The notes under the pieces: generated by a model | What the model was told of the DNA's origin: nothing | Database searches by the model: none | What the model saw: only the letters and a program-made list of their open reading frames with translations | Position numbers and translations under genes: made by a program | Assembly (NCBI RefSeq): GCF_040719375.1 | Contig: NZ_JBFDTP010000002.1 | Coordinates: 1,364,001-1,428,000, forward strand | From: Clostridium sp. AN503 | GTDB lineage: Bacteria; Bacillota; Clostridia; Lachnospirales; Lachnospiraceae | Length of the DNA stretch: 64,000 bases | Direction: 5' to 3' | Part shown: positions 16,790 to 24,730 of the stretch, piece after piece | Position numbering within the stretch: position 1 is the stretch's first letter | Layout: each line of letters opens with the position of its first letter

Positions 16790-18558
16790 GGCAGTTGTGT
16801 TCCCTGTGGGGAAAGACAGTTGAAGCGAGGAGTGTGTTGTCTGAATATCCCCGGCCCCAGCTTGTGCGGGACAGTTATTTCAGCCTGAATGGTGAATGGG
16901 AATATGCCATAAGAAAAACGGGACAGGCGGAAACCTATGACGGGACCATTCTGGTGCCGTTTTCACCAGAATCAAGACTGTCAGGAGTGGACCGGATCCT
17001 TCAGCCGGATGAATATCTGCATTACAGGAAATGCTTTATTCTTCCGGATGGATTTAAGAAAGATAAGGTTTACCTGCACTTCGGCGCAGTGGATCAGGAA
17101 TGCAGAGTGTTTTTGAATGGAACGATGCTTGGGGAGCACAAGGGCGGATATCTAGCGTTTTCATTTGAAATAAGTGGTTTTCTTGCAGAGGGAGAGAACA
17201 TACTGACTGTATCTGTGCGGGATTATACAGAGCATGCTCCTCACGCCCGAGGAAAACAGAGACTAAATCCAACCGGGAAATATGCCTCGCTTTTTTATAC
17301 CCCCAGCAGCGGGATATGGAAGCCTGTGTGGATGGAAAGCACAGCTGCCTGCCACGTTTCAGAAATCAAATTCACACCATATTTTGATGAACAGTCAATA
17401 GGTGTCTTTGCGGATGTGTGCGGCGAGTCAGACAGTGCTCTTGTCAGGATTTCACAGAATGGGGAAGTCATTGGCTCATGGACAATAAAAACAGGTACGG
17501 AAAATAAGCTTCTTTTGGAGAAGTTCAGGCCGTGGTCACCAGAAAAACCGGATTTATATGACGTGGAAGTCAGTTATATAGAAGATAAGGTGACCTCTTA
17601 TTTCGGAATGAGGAAGTTGTCGGTTTCGCAGGACCGGAAAGGAGTAATGCGTTTTTTTCTGAATAATAAGCCATTCTTCTTTAACGGTCTTCTGGATCAG
17701 GGATACTGGCCGGAAAGTCTGATGACGGCGCCGGACGACAAGGCGCTGCTTTATGATATCAGAAAACTGAAATCGCTGGGATATAATACCATAAGAAAGC
17801 ATGTGAAAATCGAGACAGACCGGTTTTATTACCACTGCGACCGACTGGGGATGATGGTATGGCAGGATATGCCGAATGGGGGTGGAACGTACAATATGTT
17901 TTTTGTGACGGAGCTGCCAAATACTTTCGATTGGTTTTGCCGGAGGGTGAAGGACAACAGATACCGCCCGTTTGCCCGAACCGACGCTGCCGGCAGAAAA
18001 CAGTATTATGAAGATCTGGAAGATATGGTAAAGCAGCTGTACAATCATCCTTCCATCGCTGTCTGGGTTCCCTTCAATGAAGGCTGGGGACAGTTTGATG
18101 CACGCAAGGCAACGGAAAGAATCCGCAGGCTTGACAGGACCAGGTTGGTCAATGAGGCCTGCGGCTGGTTTGATCAGGGCGGAGGGGATATGTACAGTAT
18201 TCATAATTACAGAAGGATTTTAAAGGTGAAGCCTGTGAAAGACAGGGTGGTAGCGTTGACGGAGTACGGTGGATATTCCCTTCCGGTTAAGGGGCACATG
18301 GAATGCGACAGGGCGTTTGGATACCAAACGTATAAAACGGTTGAGGAGCTGACAGACAATTATAAGCGCCTTTGGGAGCAGGAGATTTTTCCCAATCTTG
18401 AACGGGGGTTGTGCAGTGCGATTTATACTCAGGTCAGTGATATTGAGGAAGAGATAAACGGCGTTATGACCTATGACAGGAGAGTGGACAAGTTAGACGG
18501 TGAGATTGTCAGGAACTTAAACGAAAAGCTGTACAGGATGTTTCGGAATATGGTTTAA
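16786..18558 (+). CDS. glycoside hydrolase family 2, cytoplasmic
   Basis: A 590-residue GH2 enzyme with the jelly-roll sugar-binding domain (about 20-190), an immunoglobulin-like domain (about 190-285) and a TIM barrel (about 285-585). FNEGW contains the acid/base Glu432, and VALTEYGG contains the nucleophile Glu493. There is no signal peptide, so the enzyme acts on an imported small glycoside. It is shorter than LacZ (about 1000 residues) and lacks the fifth domain. GH2 includes beta-galactosidases, glucuronidases, mannosidases and some galactofuranosidases; the YtfQ-like transporter makes the last worth testing. It overlaps the second permease gene by four bases. Confidence 0.88.
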   Translation: MRQLCSLWGKTVEARSVLSEYPRPQLVRDSYFSLNGEWEYAIRKTGQAETYDGTILVPFSPESRLSGVDRILQPDEYLHYRKCFILPDGFKKDKVYLHFGAVDQECRVFLNGTMLGEHKGGYLAFSFEISGFLAEGENILTVSVRDYTEHAPHARGKQRLNPTGKYASLFYTPSSGIWKPVWMESTAACHVSEIKFTPYFDEQSIGVFADVCGESDSALVRISQNGEVIGSWTIKTGTENKLLLEKFRPWSPEKPDLYDVEVSYIEDKVTSYFGMRKLSVSQDRKGVMRFFLNNKPFFFNGLLDQGYWPESLMTAPDDKALLYDIRKLKSLGYNTIRKHVKIETDRFYYHCDRLGMMVWQDMPNGGGTYNMFFVTELPNTFDWFCRRVKDNRYRPFARTDAAGRKQYYEDLEDMVKQLYNHPSIAVWVPFNEGWGQFDARKATERIRRLDRTRLVNEACGWFDQGGGDMYSIHNYRRILKVKPVKDRVVALTEYGGYSLPVKGHMECDRAFGYQTYKTVEELTDNYKRLWEQEIFPNLERGLCSAIYTQVSDIEEEINGVMTYDRRVDKLDGEIVRNLNEKLYRMFRNMV

Positions 18559-18599
18559 CCAGATGGCTTGTGCTAATTCTGCGCAGCAAGGTAAATTTC

Positions 18600-18628
18600 T
18601 TGATGGGACAGCGGGGAAGCGGTATAAT
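18600..18628 (+). promoter_or_regulatory. promoter for LURP-one-like gene
   Basis: TTGATG (18600-18605), a 17-base spacer and a perfect TATAAT (18623-18628), about 50 bases before the gene. Confidence 0.7.
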
Positions 18629-18678
18629 ACAGATAGTATAGTGAGACGCGCTTTTAGCGGCCAGAAGGAGGATAAAAT

Positions 18679-19242
18679 ATGGTATACACCATAACTGGTA
18701 AGATTTTGACCATGCACAGGACCATGGAGGTGACGGATGCGAATGAGGCCCTGTTCTACAAAGCCACATCCAAAGCTATAAGCATTACTGACAAATCCCG
18801 CATAGAAGATGCAGAAGGGAATCTGGTGGCAGAGTTCCACCGGAAAGTCATGAGTATTCATGCTGTCCATTATATAGAGATGGCAGACGGGACAAAGATG
18901 ACAATGAAGTCCGAGCTCTTCCATCCATTTCATCAAGTGATTGATGTGGAGGAGAAGAACTGGAAGATCAAAGGCAATTTTGCCAGCCACGAATACCAGA
19001 TTCTGGATGCCGACGGAGGAGTTCTGGCAGAAGTGCGCCGCCCATGGCTTTCAATCCATGATAAATGTGAGCTGAATGTGGTGGATGAGGGACAGGAGAA
19101 GGAGTTGCTTGCGCTTACGATAGTACTTGAGCATATGCTGATTGATGAGCGTGTGGCTGCGGAGAGTACGGCGGCAGCCGGGGCAGGTACGGCGGCAGGA
19201 GCAGCGGCAGCAGAAAACTCCGATGGAGGTCAGCAGGCGTAG
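18679..19242 (+). CDS. LURP-one-related/YxjI family protein
   Basis: A 187-residue protein of the LURP-one-related (Tubby-like) fold, known in Firmicutes as YxjI. Repeating short beta-strands with turn motifs such as SRIEDAEGNLVAEFHRK and YQILDADGGVLAEVRRP mark the two halves of the barrel, and WKIKGNFASHEYQI links them. The last 25 residues are an Ala/Gly-rich low-complexity tail (about residues 160-183). It has its own good promoter and an AGAAGGAGG ribosome site. The molecular role of the family in bacteria is unknown; a lipid- or membrane-associated scaffold has been suggested by analogy with Tubby proteins. Confidence 0.75.
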   Translation: MVYTITGKILTMHRTMEVTDANEALFYKATSKAISITDKSRIEDAEGNLVAEFHRKVMSIHAVHYIEMADGTKMTMKSELFHPFHQVIDVEEKNWKIKGNFASHEYQILDADGGVLAEVRRPWLSIHDKCELNVVDEGQEKELLALTIVLEHMLIDERVAAESTAAAGAGTAAGAAAAENSDGGQQA

Positions 19243-19311
19243 AGAAACCACAAACTAAGCCCTGTTTGACAATAGCCAGTCAGAACTTTGCCGGAACTTA
19301 AGCTTTTAGGC

Positions 19312-19340
19312 TTGACACCATTTCCCAATTATGCTACATT
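19312..19340 (+). promoter_or_regulatory. promoter of the leuS T-box transcript
   Basis: A perfect TTGACA (19312-19317), 17 bases, and an extended -10 TGC-TACATT (19332-19340). Transcription should start near 19347, at the 5' edge of the T-box leader. Confidence 0.75.
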
Positions 19341-19346
19341 TAGAAT

Positions 19347-19715
19347 TAATGCAAATGCAGGGAAGGGAAAGAGTACGCGTTCGGAACATGCACAGAGAAC
19401 TGCCGGCTGGTGCGAGGCAGGGATGGACGATGGCGGAACTGGTCCCGGAGCAGCCTGCCCAACGGAGACAGATGATAAGCCGGATTTTATATCTGGTGAT
19501 AACCGGCGGTCTCCAAGTAAGACAGGACGGATTCCCACCGTTACAGGGGAAGGCGGGCGCTGCCGCGGTCTGAGAGGACAAAGGCTTAGGCGCTGGCTGT
19601 ATGAGAGCATGCAGACTGCATGAATCAGAGTGGTACCGCGCAAGGCTGATACAATAAAAGTATACACGCCCTGCGTCTCTGGATAACAACCGGGGGCGCA
19701 GGGCTTTTTGTATGG
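19347..19715 (+). ncRNA. T-box leader (leucine) upstream of leuS
   Basis: A tRNA-sensing leader of about 360 bases. Stem I contains the GGCTGGTGCGA type distal loop (19404-19415) and the specifier context GAA-CTG-GTC, with the Leu codon CTG at 19439-19441. The T-box sequence AGAGTGGTACCGCG is at 19627-19640 and would pair with the free CCA end of uncharged tRNA-Leu to form the antiterminator. The competing terminator is GCCCTGCG (19668-19675) with CGCAGGGC (19697-19704), extended inward by G-U and G-C pairs to 15 bp and followed by TTTTT (19705-19709). Uncharged tRNA-Leu should therefore switch leuS on. This is established T-box biology; the specifier was read directly. Confidence 0.93.
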
Positions 19716-19783
19716 TGATCCATAAACACCTGGCGGTTGCCCGGCAGTGCATAAGCTGTTTTACAGAATCAGGAGGAGAAATC

Positions 19784-22195
19784 ATGGCAAGCTACAATCA
19801 CAGCGCGATTGAGAAGAAATGGCGCGAAAACTGGGAGAAAGATCCCATCAATGTCAACGACGGCAAGAAGCCGAAATATTACTGTCTGGATATGTTCCCA
19901 TATCCGTCCGGCAGCGGTCTGCATGTAGGCCACTGGAGAGGTTACGTGATCTCCGATGTATGGAGCCGTTACCAGATGCTGAAGGGCCATTATGTGATCC
20001 ATCCCATGGGCTGGGATGCATTCGGCCTCCCAGCTGAGAACTATGCGATCAAGATGGGCGTCCACCCAGCCAAATCCACTGCGGAGAACGTAGCCAACAT
20101 CAAGCGCCAGATCGGCGAGATCGCGGCCATCTACGACTGGGATATGGAAGTGAATACCACAGATCCGGATTTCTATAAGTGGACCCAGTGGATCTTTGTT
20201 AAAATGTTTAAAGAGGGCCTGGCATACGAAAAAGAATTCCCCATCAACTGGTGCCCGTCCTGTAAGACCGGCCTTGCCAACGAGGAAGTGGTGAACGGAT
20301 GCTGCGAGCGCTGCGGCGCTACCGTTACCAAGAAGAACCTGCGTCAGTGGATGCTTAAGATCACCGCCTATGCGGAGCGTCTGTTAAATGACTTAGACAA
20401 GCTGGATTGGCCGGAAAAGGTGAAAAAGATGCAGACCGAGTGGATCGGCAAATCCTACGGCGCAGAGGTGGATTTCCCCGTGGAGGGCAGAGACGAGAAG
20501 ATCACGGTTTATACCACCAGGCCGGATACGCTCTACGGCGCGACCTTTATGGTGCTGGCTCCGGAGCATGCCCTGGCAAAGAGCCTGGCGACCGATGAGA
20601 CCAGAGAGGCTGTTGAGAAATATATCTTTGATTCTTCCATGCGTTCCAACGTGGACCGCATGCAGGATAAGGAAAAGACCGGCGTATTTACAGGCAGCTA
20701 TGCCATCAATCCCTTAAATGGCGAAAAGACTCCGATCTGGCTGTCTGATTATGTGCTGGCTGATTACGGCACCGGCGCGATCATGTGCGTACCGGCTCAT
20801 GATGACCGTGACTTTGAATTTGCAAAGAAGTTCAATATCCCGATCATCCAGGTCATTGCAAAGGATGGCAAAGAGATTGAAAATATGTCCGAAGCCTACA
20901 CCGAGGCCAGCGGGACCATGATCAATTCCGGCGAGTGGAACGGCATGGAGTCCTCTGTGCTCAAAAAGGAAGCCCCGGCTATGATCGAGGCAAGAGGCCT
21001 GGGCAAGAAAACGGTCAACTACAAGCTGCGCGACTGGGTCTTCTCCAGACAGCGTTACTGGGGCGAGCCGATCCCGATCGTACACTGCGAAAAATGCGGC
21101 AATGTGGCGGTTCCAGAGGAGGAGCTTCCATTAAGGCTTCCGGAGGTGGAGAGCTATCAGCCCACCGGCACCGGAGAGTCACCGTTAGCGGCGATTGAGG
21201 ACTGGGTCAACTGCACCTGTCCGCAGTGCGGCGGCCCGGCAAAACGCGAGACCAACACCATGCCCCAGTGGGCAGGTTCTTCCTGGTATTTCCTGCGCTA
21301 TGTGGACAGCCACAACGACAAGGAACTGGTATCCCGGGAAAAGGCCGACAAATACCTTCCGGTCGATATGTATATCGGCGGCGTAGAGCATGCGGTGCTG
21401 CACCTTCTGTACTCCCGTTTCTACACCAAGTTCCTGCATGATATCGGCGTGATCGATTTTGACGAGCCGTTTAAAAAGCTGTTCAACCAGGGTATGATCA
21501 CAGGAAAGAACGGAATCAAGATGAGTAAATCCAAAGGAAATGTGGTCTCTCCGGACGATCTTGTTCGGGATTACGGCTGCGATGCCTTAAGGATGTACGA
21601 ACTGTTCGTAGGTCCGCCGGAGCTGGATGCGGAGTGGGATGAGCGCGGGATCGAGGGCGTATCCCGGTTCCTCGGCAGGTTCTGGAATCTGGTTCAGGAC
21701 AGCAAGGACAAAGACGTGGCGGAGACCAGAGAGATGGTGCGCCTGCGCCACAAACTGGTATTCGACATTGACCAGCGGTTCAGCCAGTTCAACTTGAATA
21801 CCGTGATCTCCGGATTTATGGAGTACAACAACAAGTTTATCGATCTGGCCAGGAAGACCGGCGGCATCGACAAAGAAACCTTAAAGACCTTTGTGGTCCT
21901 GCTGGCTCCGTTTGCCCCGCACATCGGCGAGGAACTGTGGCAGCAGCTTGGCGGCGAGGGCAGCGTGTTCCATGCCCAGTGGCCGGAGTGCGATAAAGAA
22001 GCCATGAAGGACGACGAGATCGAGATCGGCGTTCAGGTCAACGGCAAGGCCCGCGGCGTGGTTTCCCTTCCGGTGGATGTATCGAAGGAAGACGCGATCG
22101 CAGCAGGCAAAGCGGCTGTAGCGGACAAGATCACAGGAACCATTGTGAAGGAGATCTATGTGCCGGGCAAGATCATCAACATTGTCTGTAAATAA
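19784..22195 (+). CDS. leuS: leucyl-tRNA synthetase
   Basis: An 803-residue class I synthetase charging tRNA-Leu. The HIGH-type signature is PYPSGSGLHVGHW (about residues 38-50), the editing (CP1) domain includes YTTRPDTLYGATFMVLAPEH, and the KMSKS loop is GIKMSKSKGN. RQRYWGEPIP and WAGSSWYFLRYVD are further LeuRS blocks. The start at 19784 has AGGAGGAG eight bases ahead; the frame is open from 19712, but that part follows the terminator of the leader too closely. It is controlled by the T-box leader just upstream. Confidence 0.97.
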   Translation: MASYNHSAIEKKWRENWEKDPINVNDGKKPKYYCLDMFPYPSGSGLHVGHWRGYVISDVWSRYQMLKGHYVIHPMGWDAFGLPAENYAIKMGVHPAKSTAENVANIKRQIGEIAAIYDWDMEVNTTDPDFYKWTQWIFVKMFKEGLAYEKEFPINWCPSCKTGLANEEVVNGCCERCGATVTKKNLRQWMLKITAYAERLLNDLDKLDWPEKVKKMQTEWIGKSYGAEVDFPVEGRDEKITVYTTRPDTLYGATFMVLAPEHALAKSLATDETREAVEKYIFDSSMRSNVDRMQDKEKTGVFTGSYAINPLNGEKTPIWLSDYVLADYGTGAIMCVPAHDDRDFEFAKKFNIPIIQVIAKDGKEIENMSEAYTEASGTMINSGEWNGMESSVLKKEAPAMIEARGLGKKTVNYKLRDWVFSRQRYWGEPIPIVHCEKCGNVAVPEEELPLRLPEVESYQPTGTGESPLAAIEDWVNCTCPQCGGPAKRETNTMPQWAGSSWYFLRYVDSHNDKELVSREKADKYLPVDMYIGGVEHAVLHLLYSRFYTKFLHDIGVIDFDEPFKKLFNQGMITGKNGIKMSKSKGNVVSPDDLVRDYGCDALRMYELFVGPPELDAEWDERGIEGVSRFLGRFWNLVQDSKDKDVAETREMVRLRHKLVFDIDQRFSQFNLNTVISGFMEYNNKFIDLARKTGGIDKETLKTFVVLLAPFAPHIGEELWQQLGGEGSVFHAQWPECDKEAMKDDEIEIGVQVNGKARGVVSLPVDVSKEDAIAAGKAAVADKITGTIVKEIYVPGKIINIVCK

Positions 22196-22206
22196 ACTGT
22201 AAGAAA

Positions 22207-22239
22207 AAGGGCAGAGAGCTGTTATGGCTATCTGCCCTT
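22207..22239 (+). terminator. hairpin after leuS
   Basis: AAGGGCAGA (22207-22215) pairs with TCTGCCCTT (22231-22239). There is no T-run downstream, though an A-run lies upstream, so termination on the plus strand may be weak. Confidence 0.4.
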
Positions 22240-22303
22240 GAATGTGTTATACTCCAGATTAGGGAAAAACAGCCATTAGAGGAAGATAAAGGAGTGACGG
22301 CAG

Positions 22304-23305
22304 ATGAGAAGACAAAACAGAGGCGGCGGGAGGATTCCGGAAAAGCTGACGTCGGCAGCGAAGGCAGCGTTTGCGGCAATATCCCCGGGAGCAGGGAGAA
22401 GTACATGGACAGCCGTGTCCGTGGCGGCAGGGATCACCGCGTTTGCGGCAGTGGCGGTGCCGTCAGGAATTACAGCGTTTGCGGCAGGATCAGCGCCGTC
22501 AGGGATCACTGCATTTTCGGCAGGGTCAGCGCCGGCGGAGATTACCGCGTTTGCGGTGGAAACCGGCGGGGCGTCCAGCCGTGTCATAGAGGCGGGGAAT
22601 CCCGCTGATACAGGAGGACAGTCAGCTATGAAGAATACAACAGCCGGGTCGGCCCAGGCACCGTCCGCCCAGCCGGCCCCCAATGGGCTGGGGATCGTCC
22701 TGGAGGATCTGGATGCAGCTGCAAATACCGACCAGCTTGTGGTGGTAGTGGGAAGCGGCATGGACAGTTCCAGGGTGAAGGTCGGCTATTATACGAAGTC
22801 TGTAGACGGTGCCTGGTCTGAGCAGTTTATTGCAGACGGGTACTGTGGTCATAACGGGATGTCCACCGACAAGCGTGAAGGCGACCGCCGGACGCCGACG
22901 GGGACATATTCCTTTACCCAGGCTTTTGGAAGCCTGAAAGATCCAGGCAGCATACTGCCTTACAAGCAGCTTGACGAATATGACTACTGGGTGGATGATC
23001 CGGCCAGCGCCTATTACAATCAGATGGTCAGCACGAAGACCGTAAAGAAGGACTGGAATTCGGCGGAACACTTGATCGGTGTTATGCCCCAGTACCGTTA
23101 CAGCCTGGCTGTCAGCTACAATACGGCGGACCGGGTGCCGGGGAAGGGCTCTGCAATCTTTCTGCACGGCTATCACACCTGGAAGACGTGGACGGAAGGC
23201 TGTATTGCCATTCCAGAAGAAGATATGCGTCTGCTTGTGCAGCAGCTGGACGCGGATGCACAGATCGTTATCATGCCCAAACGGCCGGAAGCCGTTAAGG
23301 AATGA
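22304..23305 (+). CDS. L,D-transpeptidase (YkuD domain), exported
   Basis: A 333-residue protein. A basic N-terminus is followed by an Ala-rich hydrophobic stretch holding four 12-residue repeats around ITAFAA (about residues 42-86), which may serve as a long signal or membrane anchor. The YkuD catalytic domain spans about 140-325: GDRRTPTGTYSF, then IFLHGYH with His288, then TEGCIAI with the nucleophile Cys300. Such enzymes form 3-3 peptidoglycan cross-links or attach proteins to the wall. The start at 22304 has AAAGGAG upstream. A terminator follows. The catalytic family is clear; the odd repeat region makes the exact start and signal cleavage uncertain. Confidence 0.85.
   Translation: MRRQNRGGGRIPEKLTSAAKAAFAAISPGAGRSTWTAVSVAAGITAFAAVAVPSGITAFAAGSAPSGITAFSAGSAPAEITAFAVETGGASSRVIEAGNPADTGGQSAMKNTTAGSAQAPSAQPAPNGLGIVLEDLDAAANTDQLVVVVGSGMDSSRVKVGYYTKSVDGAWSEQFIADGYCGHNGMSTDKREGDRRTPTGTYSFTQAFGSLKDPGSILPYKQLDEYDYWVDDPASAYYNQMVSTKTVKKDWNSAEHLIGVMPQYRYSLAVSYNTADRVPGKGSAIFLHGYHTWKTWTEGCIAIPEEDMRLLVQQLDADAQIVIMPKRPEAVKE
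22425..22565 (+). repeat. four 36-bp in-frame tandem repeats
   Basis: Imperfect 36-base units encode GITAFAAVAVPS, GITAFAAGSAPS, GITAFSAGSAPA and EITAFAVETGG inside the L,D-transpeptidase gene. The units differ mostly at third codon positions, so the array is probably old or under protein-level selection. Confidence 0.7.
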
Positions 23306-23330
23306 GGTTTTATCTTATCAGAAATGTTGC

Positions 23331-23363
23331 GGCTGTCAGGAGGACCTGGCAGCCAGTTTTTTT
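23331..23363 (+). terminator. intrinsic terminator after L,D-transpeptidase gene
   Basis: GGCTGTCAGG (23331-23340) pairs with CCTGGCAGCC (23345-23354), followed by AGTTTTTTT. It overlaps the 3' end of the convergent small gene. Confidence 0.8.
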
Positions 23364-23623
23364 GCCAGAAGCCGGAGCGTTTCCAGCTTCTTTTTTTCTG
23401 CCGGCGACATGCGCGAGCTGATGACGGAGACCAGTAAGTCGGTCTCAGAGTCGGAAAAGCTTATGTTTTTCTGAGACGTCTCCATCTGCATCGCCATAAA
23501 TGCGGGCATTAACTGCTCTTTGGGCAGATGGGAGATCCTGTCGGCGAAGTCTGTGAGATACTGTAATTTTTCCGGGCTCATTTCTGCCAGCCTGGGGTCC
23601 TGTTTCCAGTCTTTCTGTTCCAT
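23336..23623 (-). CDS. small hypothetical protein, 95 aa
   Basis: I do not recognise this family by function. The protein is 95 residues, highly charged and helical, with SPEKLQYLTDFADRISHLPKE and SDSETDLLVSVISSRMSPAEKKKLE segments that look like short helical hairpins. It has AGGAGG six bases before the ATG and lies 24 bases downstream of another small gene on the same strand, so the two form an operon. Both share the theme of helices with 'number of items' spacing (MSPEKLQ, MQPPQQR), and may be a co-evolving pair. No signal peptide or membrane helix is visible. Confidence 0.7.
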   Translation of the reverse strand: MEQKDWKQDPRLAEMSPEKLQYLTDFADRISHLPKEQLMPAFMAMQMETSQKNISFSDSETDLLVSVISSRMSPAEKKKLETLRLLAKKLAARSS

Positions 23624-23647
23624 AATACCTCCTGAGAATGATGTGGG

Positions 23648-23989
23648 TTATGTTGAGGTCTGCATTGCCTGCATCATGATCTGCAGGTTTTCAAACATCT
23701 CGATCATGTCGCGTTCTTTCGGTCCGGCAAAAGGCTTCATGGCCTGGAGGATTTCCACAGGCGAGGATTTTTGCCCGCCAGCCGGTGAAAGTCCCATGGC
23801 GGATACTTCTCCGCCGGAAAACAGATTCCGGGTATGGTTCAGCTCCTGCATTTTAACAAGCATGGAGATAATGCGCTGCTGAGGCGGCTGCATATAGGGT
23901 ATAGCGGCTTTTATCATTTGAAGCTGTGGGTCGGCGACCAGATAGTCAAAATCAGTCAGCCGGATATCTTTTCCCGTTTCTTCATTCAT
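23648..23989 (-). CDS. small hypothetical protein, 113 aa
   Basis: A helical soluble protein of unknown function, first gene of a two-gene operon. I prefer the ATG at 23989, which has GAAGGA ten bases upstream; the ATG at 24031 adds 14 residues but lacks a ribosome site. Segments ADPQLQMIKAAIPYMQPPQQ and KERDMIEMFENLQIMMQAMQ are methionine- and glutamine-rich amphipathic helices. The mid part (FSGGEVSAMGLSPAGGQ) is a flexible linker. It starts divergently from a 56-residue gene about 95 bases away. It may interact with its downstream partner, but that is inference. Confidence 0.65.
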   Translation of the reverse strand: MNEETGKDIRLTDFDYLVADPQLQMIKAAIPYMQPPQQRIISMLVKMQELNHTRNLFSGGEVSAMGLSPAGGQKSSPVEILQAMKPFAGPKERDMIEMFENLQIMMQAMQTST

Positions 23990-24085
23990 AGACAACAGGT
24001 CCTTCTCTTTTTGAAACAATATATGCTCCATTCAAGGAAAACATACCGGATGCATATATTACTCATACAGGAGAGTGATTAAATC

Positions 24086-24256
24086 ATGAGTACCAGATTA
24101 ATTATAGAGGGAAATGCAGTTTACGAGATCGATGAGGACTGTGTGGAGTGCCAGAAACAAAAAGGCAGGTTCCAGAGCAGGATGAAAAAACAGGCTGCGG
24201 AGAACGGCTCCGGCAGCAAAGCAGATTCGGATGTAAAACATCCGGCAGAGAAATAA
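24086..24256 (+). CDS. small hypothetical protein, 56 aa
   Basis: A short gene that encodes a 56-residue polar protein beginning MSTRLIIEGNAVYEIDEDC. It contains a CVEC pair (Cys19, Cys22) followed by a basic stretch and a Ser/Gly/Lys-rich tail. GGAGAG stands ten bases before the ATG, the stop is followed by a strong hairpin, and the codon use matches the neighbours, so I take it as real. The N-terminal beta-strand pattern plus one Cys pair could bind a metal as a dimer. The function is unknown. Confidence 0.6.
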   Translation: MSTRLIIEGNAVYEIDEDCVECQKQKGRFQSRMKKQAAENGSGSKADSDVKHPAEK

Positions 24257-24269
24257 ATAACAGAAAAAT

Positions 24270-24292
24270 GCCCCCTCCGTGAAAGAGGGGGC
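24270..24292 (-). terminator. terminator between converging small genes
   Basis: GCCCCCTC (24270-24277) pairs with GAGGGGGC (24285-24292). On the minus strand it is followed by ATTTTTCTG, so it mainly ends the Cys-rich gene; it may also stop the 56-residue gene. Confidence 0.75.
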
Positions 24293-24299
24293 AGATTGA

Positions 24300-24545
24300 T
24301 TAGCAGAAGAAGCCGCCGCCGTTACCGCCGCCGCAGCAGCAGAGAAGCAGGATGATCCAGATCCAGTCACATCCATTGCCGCATCCACAACCGCTATGTT
24401 CGCCGCATCCGCATCCGCCGCCAAAACCGTTGCCGCCGCAGCAGCACAGGATCAGGATCAGCCAGATACAGTTGAACCCGCTTCCTCCCGAATTACAGTT
24501 ACAGTCACATCCACAACCGCAGTTTGTTGCCGCCAAATCACTCAT
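24300..24545 (-). CDS. Cys/Gly-rich small protein (high-cysteine HCB type)
   Basis: An 81-residue protein with very high cysteine and glycine content. Two similar halves are visible: IWLILILCCCGGNGFGGG and IWIILLLCCCGGGNGGG, each a short hydrophobic stretch followed by CCCGG and Gly/Asn, linked by a GCGCGEHSGCGCGNGC block. Similar Lachnospiraceae proteins have been labelled chorion-class high-cysteine HCB proteins because of composition alone. GGAGGAAC lies seven bases before the ATG. It may be a surface or spore-associated cross-linked protein, a metal binder or a precursor peptide; the sequence does not decide. Confidence 0.7.
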   Translation of the reverse strand: MSDLAATNCGCGCDCNCNSGGSGFNCIWLILILCCCGGNGFGGGCGCGEHSGCGCGNGCDWIWIILLLCCCGGGNGGGFFC

Positions 24546-24638
24546 CTTAGTTCCTCCAAAAATTATTTACACTTAATCATATGTCGGGCTGCATGTCACT
24601 GTTTCCGGTTTTTTAGAAAGATTTTAGAAAGTTTTTTG

Positions 24639-24666
24639 TTGCAGTGGGAAACAGCTTGTGTATAAT
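24639..24666 (+). promoter_or_regulatory. candidate promoter for AI-2E family gene
   Basis: A perfect TATAAT (24661-24666) with a weak TTGCAG (24639-24644) 16 bases upstream. It lies about 65 bases before the chosen start codon. Confidence 0.5.
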
Positions 24667-24730
24667 AGAGGATATGGTTGGAAACATCAATAAAAGCAGT
24701 GATAAGAGAACAGGGAGAACAGGAGCAGGT

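Noticed and set aside
19288..19623. Open frames in the leuS leader
   Set aside because: The stretch is a T-box RNA; frames inside it are by chance.
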